Shown in pieces: positions 27,384 to 34,201 of a stretch of 64,000 bases of DNA (positions within the stretch are counted from its first letter, which is position 1; each line of letters opens with the position of its first letter). Below the pieces are notes generated by a model, which saw only the letters and a list, made by a program, of their open reading frames with translations, did no database searches and was not told where the DNA came from. The stretch is taken from NCBI RefSeq assembly GCF_011516835.1, contig NZ_WOTB01000005.1, positions 165,410-229,409 of the forward strand, given 5' to 3'. This DNA is from Acetobacter musti. Its GTDB lineage: Bacteria; Pseudomonadota; Alphaproteobacteria; Acetobacterales; Acetobacteraceae. A program made the translations under genes and the position numbers.

Positions 27384-28025
27384 ATGTCTGTTCAGGTCAA
27401 GATCTGCGGACTGACTGAGGAGACCGGCCTCGCGGCCTGTCTCGCGGAGCAGGTCGACTGGATCGGTTTCGTGTTTTTCGCCCGGTCGCCGCGATATGTG
27501 ACTCCTGCGCGTGCGTCGGAACTGGCGGATCATTTTGCGGATGCACAGGTTCGCCCCGGATGTGTGGGACTGTTTGTCGAGCCGTCTGACGCCGAGATTG
27601 CAGCGGCAGTTTCCGCAGTCCCTCTGGACGTGCTGCAACTCTATACGTCGCCGGAACGGGCGCGGGAGATAAAGGTCAGATTCGGCCGGGAGGTCTGGCT
27701 GTCCTGCCCTGTCTCCGCTGTCACGGACCTGCCGGACAGCTCTGTCGCGGAGCGTCTCGTCATAGAGTCACGTCCGCCAAAGGATTCCGGCCGTCCTGGC
27801 GGTAATGGCGTGGCTTTTCCGTGGGCGCTCACCCATGGCTGGACAGCGCCGGTCCCCTGGTTGCTGGCTGGCGGCCTGCGTCCGGATAATGTCGCCCGCG
27901 CGATTGCCGAGAGCGGCGCGTCGGCTGTCGATGTCTCATCGGGCGTCGAAACCGCGCCAGGCATTAAAGATCCGGTGGCAGTCGCACGCTTCGTCGCGGC
28001 CGCACGGCAGCCGGTCTGCGTGTGA
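27384..28025 (+). CDS. trpF: Phosphoribosylanthranilate isomerase
   Basis: Amadori rearrangement of phosphoribosylanthranilate to CdRP in tryptophan synthesis. 213 residues, TIM barrel. The catalytic Cys is in VQVKICGLTE at the N-terminus, the catalytic Asp is in the VPLDVLQLYTS strand, and the phosphate site is WLLAGGLRPDNVARAI and VDVSSGVETAPGIKD. It starts one base after the pyrF stop; tight pyrF-trpF(-trpBA) linkage is common in alphaproteobacteria. Here trpBA do not follow: tRNA-Ser and an integrated element lie immediately downstream. Confidence 0.96.
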   Translation: MSVQVKICGLTEETGLAACLAEQVDWIGFVFFARSPRYVTPARASELADHFADAQVRPGCVGLFVEPSDAEIAAAVSAVPLDVLQLYTSPERAREIKVRFGREVWLSCPVSAVTDLPDSSVAERLVIESRPPKDSGRPGGNGVAFPWALTHGWTAPVPWLLAGGLRPDNVARAIAESGASAVDVSSGVETAPGIKDPVAVARFVAAARQPVCV

Positions 28026-28080
28026 TGCGGTTTTCCTCTTGAGTCTCCGCCGGATACTGGTATGAAGCTGTCCCTGCGCC

Positions 28081-28171
28081 GGAGAGATGGCCGAGCGGCT
28101 TAAGGCGCACGCTTGGAAAGCGTGTGTACGTTAATAGCGTACCGTGGGTTCGAATCCCACTCTCTCCGCCA
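28081..28171 (+). tRNA. tRNA-Ser (anticodon GGA)
   Basis: A 91-base class II tRNA including an encoded CCA. The acceptor stem GGAGAGA pairs with TCTCTCC, with discriminator G. Anticodon loop TTGGAAA (anticodon at 28115-28117) sits between CACGC and GCGTG stems, the long variable arm spans about 28124-28142, and the T-arm is GTGGG-TTCGAAT-CCCAC. It reads UCC/UCU codons. Its 3' end is the left attachment core of the integrated element at 28155-32588; the gene remains intact. Confidence 0.97.
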
Positions 28172-28173
28172 TA
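28155..28173 (+). repeat. attL core (19 bp)
   Basis: TCCCACTCTCTCCGCCATA spans the 3' T-stem/acceptor end of tRNA-Ser plus two bases. An exact copy is at 32570-32588; the bases flanking the 19-bp block differ, which defines the crossover segment. Confidence 0.93.
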
Positions 28174-28214
28174 GGCTCATAAATCCAATAGAAACAGTGA
28201 CTTATAGCATGTCA

Positions 28215-28258
28215 GCGTTACAGGTCATGTGACTGTGCGTTACAGGTCCAGCGTTACA
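28215..28258 (+). repeat. Left-end cluster of GCGTTACA repeats, candidate integrase arm sites
   Basis: Three exact GCGTTACA copies at 28215-28222, 28237-28244 and 28251-28258, all in the same orientation; two continue as GCGTTACAGGTC. They lie 40-85 bp inside attL and just upstream of the integrase start. Matching copies occur at the other end, so they fit arm-type integrase binding sites, and binding there could also repress the integrase gene. Confidence 0.7.
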
Positions 28259-28297
28259 CCGGCCCCCACTGATGAAGAGGCAGGGGCTGCTAAAGAC

Positions 28298-29950
28298 ATG
28301 CGTAATCTGTTGAAGCGCGGGCAGACTTACTATGCCCGCTTTATCGTCCCTCAGGACCGCTGGGAGGACGCCGGGAAAGCCACAGGCACCGAGAGCCGTA
28401 AGTTTGGCCGCACGCCTGTCCGCATGGAGGTCGTGAGGACGCTTGGGACGAAGGACCACCGGGAGGCTCTGAGACGCCGTGACAAGGCACTGGAGGCCAT
28501 CAGGCGTGAGCTGGATAGCAAGCTGGTGGCTGCTGGTCTGGCCCCTCTTCATGGTGACTGGGAGCCTCCGTGGCCGTCCGTGGATCAGCGGGCCGTAGAG
28601 GACGGTCTGGCTTATCGGCAGGACCTTGAGAAGGCCTCAGGCGAATACATAGCAAGAGACGATCCTCATGCGCCCGATGATGGCGCCCCAGACACCCAGC
28701 GGGAACTGCTGGCAGACGTAATACGGGATCAGGTTGAAGAGGCCGCCGAGGCCATGCCGCCTGCTGACGGAGCCCGTTACTATCGGACCACCATGGGGGT
28801 CATTGACGGCACCCATACGCCTCTGGGCGGGCTGCTGGACCGTTGGGGCAGAGAGCGGGACCGGAGCATAACAGACACCAGCAGGGCGGCTGACAGGGCG
28901 GCGTTCAATCACTTCGCTGAGTATGTCTGTGAGGTCATGCCAAGGGCCGTAAGCGCCACAGGCACGGGTGACGGTTCACCAAGAGCCAATGACGCCCCAT
29001 TGCAGGCCCTCCGGCTGATGGCCGTTCAGCAGATTGAACCCAGCGTGACTGGTGGCTTCGTGGAGTGGCTGCTGGAGTCCAGAGGTCTGCGTGTGAAGAC
29101 CGCTCAGGGGCGTGTGAGTCCGCTCAAGGTCTTCTGGCAATGGTGCATACGCAAGCATGTCATCACCGGGCCAAACCCATGGACAGGGGCCACGGAGGGC
29201 ATGAAGAAGCAAGCCCAGAGAGTCAGCAGGGACGGTAAGGAACGCAGGGAATTCACTGAGGACGAGCTGGTTAAGCTGCTGTCTGCTGATCCTGATGAGG
29301 GAAAGGAGCCGGGACTGCGCAGACGCTGGGCGTGGGGGTCTGCCATCAGTGACCTGATGCGTCTTGCGTTGCTTACAGGGGCCCGTGAGAATGAACTTTG
29401 CAGCCTGACAGTCGGGCGGATCATAAACAGGGATCAGGTGCTGGCGCATGGGTCGCTCTGGGGAGCTGGACAGCTCTGGGGAATCTCAGTGACCGATGCG
29501 GAAGCCAAGACCACCAGTTCAGTCAGGCGTATTCCTCTGCACCCACTGGCCCGCAGGATCATTGAGAGGCGCTTAGGTGAGACTGACGGGAGCGCAGAGG
29601 CGCTGCTGTTCCCTGAGTGTAAACCGGGTGGCGCCGGGAATAAGCATAGCTACTACTTTGCCAAGAGGTTCACTGAGTTCCGCAGGAGGGTGCTGGGCGC
29701 TGAGGAATCCGATGGCGCGACCGCCTTTCACAGCTTCAGGAAGAACTTTGGCACTTACATGCACAGGGCGTCCGTGGCTGGTGTCCCTGAGTGTCAGCTT
29801 TCGGTGGTCCAGAGGCTGATGGGCCATAAGCTGGAGACCATTACTCAGAGCGTTTACACTGAGAAGGACATGGCCTGGCCTGTCTATGAGCGGGCCATCA
29901 TGGGCATGGTGGACAAGGGAATGCCTGAGGCTGTGAGGGAGTGCCTATGA
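28298..29950 (+). CDS. Tyrosine-type site-specific integrase
   Basis: 550-residue tyrosine recombinase that should catalyse integration and excision at tRNA-Ser. The N-terminus (MRNLLKRGQTYYARFIVPQD) is the small arm-binding type domain seen in many proteobacterial integrases. A SAM-like core-binding domain covers the middle. The catalytic domain has LLTGARENELCSL (first Arg), an HSFRKNFGTYMHRA stretch (His-x-x-Arg), MGHKLETITQSVYT (His and the nucleophilic Tyr). The ATG at 28298 is preferred to the GTG at 28229 because the earlier start would place coding sequence over the GCGTTACA cluster and the family alignment begins at MRNLLKRG. It looks intact. Confidence 0.93.
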   Translation: MRNLLKRGQTYYARFIVPQDRWEDAGKATGTESRKFGRTPVRMEVVRTLGTKDHREALRRRDKALEAIRRELDSKLVAAGLAPLHGDWEPPWPSVDQRAVEDGLAYRQDLEKASGEYIARDDPHAPDDGAPDTQRELLADVIRDQVEEAAEAMPPADGARYYRTTMGVIDGTHTPLGGLLDRWGRERDRSITDTSRAADRAAFNHFAEYVCEVMPRAVSATGTGDGSPRANDAPLQALRLMAVQQIEPSVTGGFVEWLLESRGLRVKTAQGRVSPLKVFWQWCIRKHVITGPNPWTGATEGMKKQAQRVSRDGKERREFTEDELVKLLSADPDEGKEPGLRRRWAWGSAISDLMRLALLTGARENELCSLTVGRIINRDQVLAHGSLWGAGQLWGISVTDAEAKTTSSVRRIPLHPLARRIIERRLGETDGSAEALLFPECKPGGAGNKHSYYFAKRFTEFRRRVLGAEESDGATAFHSFRKNFGTYMHRASVAGVPECQLSVVQRLMGHKLETITQSVYTEKDMAWPVYERAIMGMVDKGMPEAVRECL

Positions 29951-30194
29951 GGCTCTGAGGAGCTGAGGAGCTGGTTAGCTCTGAGGCTTCGAGGGATCGT
30001 CTGTAAGCCTTTGTATATAGGCTTATTTCACTACGGGAGCCAGATTGGCACTTAGAAAGCGAGGGCAGGCATGAACACCCAGAAGCGGACGAAGAGGCCT
30101 GCTTCAGTTCCTCGGAGTCATGGGGATGCGACGGGGGCTTCTTGTCTGTCTCGGGGTTGAATGGCTCAAGGACAATCACCGTGTCGTCTGTCAT
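29898..30194 (-). CDS. Doubtful small protein of the element
   Basis: 98 codons, acidic N-terminus (MTDDTVIVLEPFNPETDKKP) then Ser-rich sequence. GGAAGG lies about 8 bases upstream of the ATG, and it is co-directional with the HNH gene upstream. It overlaps the last 53 bp of the integrase gene on the other strand and contains a hairpin repeat. No family is recognised; it may not be expressed. Confidence 0.3.
   Translation of the reverse strand: MTDDTVIVLEPFNPETDKKPPSHPHDSEELKQASSSASGCSCLPSLSKCQSGSRSEISLYTKAYRRSLEASELTSSSAPQSLIGTPSQPQAFPCPPCP
29968..29981. repeat. Hairpin repeat A, copy 1
   Basis: GAGCTGGTTAGCTC is a 5-bp stem with a 4-base loop just downstream of the integrase stop, embedded in GAGG-rich sequence. 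An identical copy is at 32348-32361 in the same element. There is no T-tract, so a plain terminator is unlikely. Confidence 0.6.
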
Positions 30195-30389
30195 GTCCGA
30201 AACCTTCCCAGAGCCATAGGCTCACCAGCAGACAGTGCCTGCCCAATGGAGTCCCAGGAATACGCATGGATGGCGTCAGGGCTGGCTTATTATGTGATGA
30301 CCAGAAGATGTAAGCTAACCAGAAGGCCACCCAGAGGACCGTTATGATTCCTTTGGATGGCCGTAAGCCAGTGGCTCTGGGGTGCTTGG
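29982..30389. other. Mostly non-coding region between integrase and HNH gene
   Basis: About 400 bp with only the doubtful minus-strand frame at 29898-30194 in its left half. Another plus-strand frame (30120-30347) has no ribosome site or recognisable sequence. I see no RNA gene here. Confidence 0.4.
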
Positions 30390-31001
30390 TTATGCCGCCG
30401 TGGCGTCCCTGCCTCTGCTGTTCATGCTTATGAACTCGCCCATCTTGGTCAGACCGGCATATTCAGACCGCAGGCGTTCAGTGCGGCGTCTGTTGGCTTC
30501 GTCAGGGCCAAACATGGTCCGCTCGATAGTGTAAAGCCCCGCGTCTTCCTCATGGAATTCCAGAAGGCGGTCCACCTCAAGGTGGTGCAGACCAGTGACG
30601 CTGGCTATCTCTGCTACGGTCATGCCGTCTTCTTTGTGCCTGACCACCATCTGGAGGCGAGCCAGAGGACGGCCACGGGAATTCCTCATGGTCATGTCGT
30701 GGGAGTTCTCTTTGTGCGTCCCGGCCTCAAGGTGATGAGGGTTGCAGCAGAGGGGATTATCACAGCGATGGCGGACCACTTTGCCCTCCGGGAGCGGGCC
30801 GTGGTAATGCTGATAGAGCGTCCGATACGGGCTGACCATCTTGCCTCTCAGTCCGAAGGTTGGACGGTCCGTCCCCTGTTTAACTGCCCCCGTCCAGTTC
30901 CAGCAGGGACTTAGCATCTCTGGCAGGGGCTTAGCGGCCTTCTCAATATGAGACATGAGACGGGCCAGTTCTTCAGGCGTAAGGCGTGAGTCGTCGTTCA
31001 T
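30390..31001 (-). CDS. HNH endonuclease
   Basis: 203 residues. A zinc-stabilised HNH module at about residues 30-105: CWNWTGAVKQG, YRTLYQHYHGPLPEGKVVRH, then RHRCDNPLCCNPHHLEAGTH with the catalytic and metal-binding His/Cys/Asn set and KENSHDM. About residues 115-150 contain a predicted helix-turn-helix (MTVAEIASVTGLHHLEVDRL) for DNA recognition. This resembles phage HNH homing endonucleases. In this element it may be a free-standing homing nuclease or help transfer the element to empty sites. It is on the opposite strand from both recombinases. Confidence 0.85.
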   Translation of the reverse strand: MNDDSRLTPEELARLMSHIEKAAKPLPEMLSPCWNWTGAVKQGTDRPTFGLRGKMVSPYRTLYQHYHGPLPEGKVVRHRCDNPLCCNPHHLEAGTHKENSHDMTMRNSRGRPLARLQMVVRHKEDGMTVAEIASVTGLHHLEVDRLLEFHEEDAGLYTIERTMFGPDEANRRRTERLRSEYAGLTKMGEFISMNSRGRDATAA

Positions 31002-31057
31002 TATCTTCTCTTATCTTCAGGTTGGTGGATGACAGAGGCCCGCCGGGACTGACCGGG

Positions 31058-31196
31058 TTGCGCTATGGACAATCCATTCGGTCTCTCTCATCACCGGGGC
31101 TAAAGCCGTGATTTCCAAGAGTTTGCCGACATACTATAGAGCGTTATGGAATCCTCTGGATTGCGTTATGGACAATCCAACGGACCTCTCTCATCA
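31058..31196 (+). repeat. Pair of 36-bp direct repeats
   Basis: Two copies, 31058-31093 and 31161-31196, begin TTGCGYTATGGACAATCCA and end CTCTCTCATCA; by eye about 30 of 36 bases match. Each has the inner palindrome TGGA-CAA-TCCA. A partial third unit (GCGTTATGGA at 31141-31150) lies between. Candidate roles are operators, or accessory/crossover sites for the adjacent serine recombinase. Confidence 0.7.
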
Positions 31197-31297
31197 TCCC
31201 TGATAAGAAGCCATTTTAGACTACTTCTCAGATATATACTGCAACGTTGTAAAACGGCCCGTATGGCTCCATAAAGGGCCGCTAAAGGAAACCTGAG

Positions 31298-31310
31298 GAG
31301 CTTGCAGCTC
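31298..31310. repeat. Hairpin repeat B, copy 1
   Basis: GAGCTTGCAGCTC, a 5-bp stem with a 3-base loop, set in GAGGAGCTTGCAGCTCTGA. The second copy is at 32210-32222. The pair brackets the serine recombinase gene. Confidence 0.6.
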
Positions 31311-31535
31311 TGAAGGCAGTATCCAACACCACCAGCAGAGTGGTTTACTCCGGGGTTTTGAAGTCACCTCAAGGTCATCAGTTTGAATTTCAGGGACCGG
31401 CGCATGGGACTCCGGGGATTATTGATTCACCTTCTGTATGTGACGGATTCACCTTCCGGGGATTCTCAGGGGCGCTGGTTATGCCGTATCAGACCAGTCA
31501 ACGACCGATGACTTTCACGATACGGACACGCCGCC

Positions 31536-32192
31536 ATGCTTCCTTCTTTCGTCACCTACTTCCGCGTCTCGACAGCACGACAGGGAGCCTCCGGGCTTGG
31601 CATTGAGGCGCAGCAGGCCGCCGTGGCCGCGTATGTGACCCAGAGTGGAGGCAGGGTGCTGGCTGAGTTCACTGAGATAGAGAGCGGTAAGAACAACGAG
31701 CGACCGAAGCTGACGGAAGCAATGGAACGTTGCCGCCTGACTGGCGCAGTCCTGCTCATCGCCAAGCTGGACAGGTTGAGCCGTGATGCACACTTTCTGC
31801 TCGGGCTTGAGAAAGCAGGCGTGGAGTTCATTGCAGCGGACATGCCGAACGCTAACCGCCTGACAGTCGGCATTATGGCCCTTGTAGCTGACCAGGAGCG
31901 CCGCATGATTTCCGAGAGGACCAAGGCGGCCCTGTCTGCAGCAAAGGCCCGTGGAGTAAAGCTGGGCGGTTATCGCGAGGGAGCCCCGAAGGTGGACCAC
32001 AGGAAGGGCACAGAGGCTGTCCAGAGGGCCGCTGAGGCGTTCAGGGCAGGCGTGGGACCAATGGTGGCCGGGCTGCGTGAAGAAGGCCTCAGCCTGCGCC
32101 AGATCGCTGCAAGACTGACTGAGCAGGGCGTAAGGACAGCCAGAGGAGGCTTTTGGACCGCAGCGGCTGTGCAAAGGGTCCTGAGGAGTTGA
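31536..32192 (+). CDS. Serine recombinase (resolvase/invertase type)
   Basis: 218 residues. The N-terminal catalytic domain has YFRVSTARQGASGLGIEAQQ with Arg10 and nucleophile Ser12, LIAKLDRLSRDAHFLLGLE and the ERRMISERTKAALSAAKARG end of the domain. The C-terminal part has a Hin/resolvase-like helix-turn-helix (LSLRQIAARLTEQGVRTARG). It lacks the long zinc/coiled-coil domain of large serine integrases. No invertible segment with paired inverted sites is obvious nearby, so DNA resolution or a regulatory recombination is possible. Having it next to a tyrosine integrase in so small an element is unusual. Confidence 0.9.
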   Translation: MLPSFVTYFRVSTARQGASGLGIEAQQAAVAAYVTQSGGRVLAEFTEIESGKNNERPKLTEAMERCRLTGAVLLIAKLDRLSRDAHFLLGLEKAGVEFIAADMPNANRLTVGIMALVADQERRMISERTKAALSAAKARGVKLGGYREGAPKVDHRKGTEAVQRAAEAFRAGVGPMVAGLREEGLSLRQIAARLTEQGVRTARGGFWTAAAVQRVLRS

Positions 32193-32475
32193 GGAGCTGA
32201 GGCTCTGAGGAGCTTGCAGCTCTGAGGCTCTGTAACGCCACCCAAAGAGCTTCAGCTCCCAAGGACAGCCCCGAGGATGGCCGCTGAGGGCCTTGTGGTC
32301 GCATGGGCACCAATGGAGCCATGAGAAGCTGAAGGGGCCTGTGCGGTGAGCTGGTTAGCTCTGAGGACCATGTGGCAGATTCAATGGGACCGACGTTTTG
32401 CTATGCGTTCGGCCTTCTTTGAATGAAATTGCAATCGTCTCAAAGGACCGATAAGGAGGCCCCAAGGCGCGGTGA
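32193..32475. repeat. GAGG-rich repeat tract with hairpins B2 and A2
   Basis: Non-coding tract after the serine recombinase, dense in CTGAGG/GAGGAGCT words. Hairpin B copy 2 is at 32210-32222 and hairpin A copy 2 at 32348-32361. The same words occur after the integrase gene (29950-29990), so both recombinase genes end in the same kind of repeat. Confidence 0.6.
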
Positions 32476-32514
32476 GCGTTACAACCAGGCCGTTACAGGG
32501 CGCTGAGCGTTACA
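32476..32514 (+). repeat. Right-end cluster of GCGTTACA repeats, candidate integrase arm sites
   Basis: GCGTTACA at 32476-32483 and 32507-32514, with a one-mismatch copy CCGTTACA at 32490-32497, all in the plus orientation, 56-95 bp inside attR. They mirror the cluster at the left end. Confidence 0.7.
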
Positions 32515-32569
32515 TGTTTTGGCCAATAAATGGCTGTCTTCTGCGGTTTTTAAGCGATAAGGCGTGAAG

Positions 32570-32588
32570 TCCCACTCTCTCCGCCATA
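32570..32588 (+). repeat. attR core (19 bp)
   Basis: Exact second copy of the attL core TCCCACTCTCTCCGCCATA, without the rest of the tRNA. It is followed by CTGTTTTT, which may be the original tRNA terminator displaced by the insertion. Confidence 0.93.
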
Positions 32589-32693
32589 TCTCTGTTTTTC
32601 CATGAAAAGTCAGCACATCAGACAACGCTGTTGTTACAGTGTTGTATTGTGCAGTTACAGGCACGCGTTCGCAAAATATATAAAGACCGTCTG

Positions 32694-33374
32694 TCATGAA
32701 TGATGGCCGGACAGCGGTTCCGTATCACTGTCCGTGATGCCGCCTCCGCCCATGCCGCCACCCATGTCACCGCCGCCAGCGCCACCCGCTTTTCCGCCAC
32801 CGTCTTTCCCGCCTTCTCCCTTTTCGCGGCTTCCCGAGCCTGACGGCCGGGCCGGACCCTGTTTCGGAAACAGCAGATCGGACGGCACGGGATCGAGATC
32901 CAGCGCCTTGCGGATGAAATTCCGAAGTGCGACGACCAGATCATGTGTGTGAATCGCGCGCCCTTCGGCCAGTTCCGTGGCAGCCCGGACCGCCATCCGG
33001 ACCTGCTCCCCGGTTCCGAGCAGAATGACATCGGACAGCGCGGCCTCGACTGCGTCCCGGATCCGTCGCGACCGGTCGGAATTGCCGGAAATGTCCAGCG
33101 GAGCGTGTTCATCAGCCGTGTCGGCACGCGGCTTCAGATCGCGCCGGTGCGTCGGATCAACACTCAGGGTACCGGTAAACGAACCGCCGAGTGTTTTGTA
33201 CGCGGCGATCAGTACCCGGAGGCGTTCGTTGATCTGACGGTTGAACCGTTCTCTCCGTTGCTGAATCGTCAGCATCATGACCAGACGGACACCGACGCCG
33301 ATCAGCGTGAACAGCGCCAGTCCGATGACGGTTGCCAGCACACTGTGCCATGAACTGAAGTCAAGACTGCGCAA
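32694..33374 (-). CDS. Membrane-anchored hypothetical protein with Gly-rich tail
   Basis: 226 residues. One N-terminal membrane helix (about residues 11-35, SVLATVIGLALFTLIGVGVR), a charged region that continues into the cytoplasm (QQRRERFNRQINERLRVLIA), a helical middle with AVEAALSDVILLGTGEQVRM, and a low-complexity tail (GGGKAGGAGGGDMGGGMGGG). The start is TTG at 33374 with AGGAGG 5 bases upstream, a strong ribosome site that justifies the rare codon. I do not recognise a named family. It is the first chromosomal gene right of the element. Confidence 0.75.
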   Translation of the reverse strand: MRSLDFSSWHSVLATVIGLALFTLIGVGVRLVMMLTIQQRRERFNRQINERLRVLIAAYKTLGGSFTGTLSVDPTHRRDLKPRADTADEHAPLDISGNSDRSRRIRDAVEAALSDVILLGTGEQVRMAVRAATELAEGRAIHTHDLVVALRNFIRKALDLDPVPSDLLFPKQGPARPSGSGSREKGEGGKDGGGKAGGAGGGDMGGGMGGGGITDSDTEPLSGHHS

Positions 33375-33454
33375 CCCGGCCTCCTGTAAACTCTGCTGAC
33401 AGGCTATAACGCAGTATCAGAACGGCCGTCCCGGCAGAATGTGCCCGGTCAGTG

Positions 33455-34201
33455 TCAGAGCGCGCTTTCCGATGCGGCTGTGTCCGCCAGAAGCACCACC
33501 GCGTCTTCAGCCGCCATCACTGTTATTCCGGTCTGGTTCATGACCGTGGCGGCATCGCCGGCGGCGAGCGTGTCCGGACCGAGTGTCACACGGCCTGAAA
33601 CCACAACCAGATACAGTGCGCGGCCTGTTGTGGTGTCGTAACGCGCGCCTTCGCCTGCCGGGACACGCGCGTCCATCAGCCGCGACCGCGCCCGGATTGT
33701 CACCGGGGCTCCGTCCGCGATATCGCGCCATTCTTCGGGATCGTCCTCCGGGAAACCGGAGGCCAGAATCCGGAACCCTCCGTCTTCGAGAGCGGGAAAA
33801 GCCGGACGCACCTCCTGCGATGGCTCTCCGCTTTCATCATCCGGCAGAAACCAGAACTGCAGGAATGTGGCGCCGTCCGGTCCTGCGCGCCAGGCGAGAC
33901 AGGACACACCCTCTCCCGTGCTCACTGCCTGGAGGCCGCCGGCCTCCAGCCTGTCATCCGGGAACCCTGCGGCCGAGGTCGACAGCGTTCCCTGCCACAG
34001 CCAGGTCAGGATATCGATGCTGGATTCAGGACCCGCGCGATACGCAGCGTTCGCGGACAGGACACCGATATTCAGCACCCGCAACCGTCCACAGGCGCCA
34101 TGCGCCGGATCGGTATATGTCCGGAAAGGGAAGTGGCAGCGCAGTGTTATGTCCTGATCCTGCACCAGGCCGAGCGATGTTTGCCGACGCACGGTGATCA
34201 T
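33455..34201 (-). CDS. Pirin-like bicupin lacking the metal-binding residues
   Basis: 248 residues with the overall pirin/YhhW layout: CHFPFRTYTDPAHGACGRLR at the N-terminus, VLNIGVLSANAAY, ILTWLWQGTLS, LEAGGLQAVSTGEG and FLQFWFLPDD. In pirins an HPHRDMEI-like segment gives two His ligands and a G-x-x-HSE segment gives His and Glu. Here these read GPESSIDI and GVSCLAW, so all four ligands are gone and quercetinase-type activity is not expected. The ATG overlaps the stop of the outer membrane factor gene by 4 bp, so it belongs to the efflux operon. It could be a regulator or structural protein. Family call is from pattern and length. Confidence 0.75.
   Translation of the reverse strand: MITVRRQTSLGLVQDQDITLRCHFPFRTYTDPAHGACGRLRVLNIGVLSANAAYRAGPESSIDILTWLWQGTLSTSAAGFPDDRLEAGGLQAVSTGEGVSCLAWRAGPDGATFLQFWFLPDDESGEPSQEVRPAFPALEDGGFRILASGFPEDDPEEWRDIADGAPVTIRARSRLMDARVPAGEGARYDTTTGRALYLVVVSGRVTLGPDTLAAGDAATVMNQTGITVMAAEDAVVLLADTAASESAL

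Larger units (their letters stand above)
31002..31535. promoter_or_regulatory. Divergent non-coding region between HNH and serine recombinase genes
   Basis: 534 bp with no convincing gene. It holds the paired 36-bp repeats (31058-31093 and 31161-31196), the short palindrome AATCCTCTGGATT near 31150-31162, an AT-rich stretch near 31205-31255 and hairpin repeat B at 31298-31310. Promoters for both divergent genes are expected here. Confidence 0.5.
28155..32588. mobile_element. tRNA-Ser-integrated element with tyrosine integrase, HNH endonuclease and serine recombinase
   Basis: A 4.4 kb insertion bounded by a 19-bp exact direct repeat: the tRNA 3' end on the left and a free copy on the right. 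The integrase is the first gene inside the tRNA junction, the standard orientation. Three confident genes lie within: tyrosine recombinase (+), HNH endonuclease (-) and serine recombinase (+), plus one doubtful small frame. No replication, conjugation, capsid, restriction or toxin gene is visible, so it is either a minimal element mobilised in trans, a satellite or a remnant. It also contains GCGTTACA clusters at both ends, paired 36-bp repeats and repeated small hairpins. Confidence 0.9.

Noticed and set aside
28215..28258. CRISPR-like array from the repeated GCGTTACA word
   Set aside because: Repeats are only 8 bp with 6-14 bp gaps and there are no cas genes in the window.
30357..30914. 185-codon plus-strand frame opposite the HNH gene
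   Set aside because: Antisense to the HNH endonuclease, which has complete motifs.
31340..31606. 88-codon plus-strand frame upstream of the serine recombinase
   Set aside because: No ribosome site or family match, and it overlaps the recombinase start in another frame.
28155..32588. Insertion sequence or composite transposon
   Set aside because: The ends are direct repeats of a tRNA 3' end with an adjacent integrase, and there is no transposase or terminal inverted repeat at the borders.
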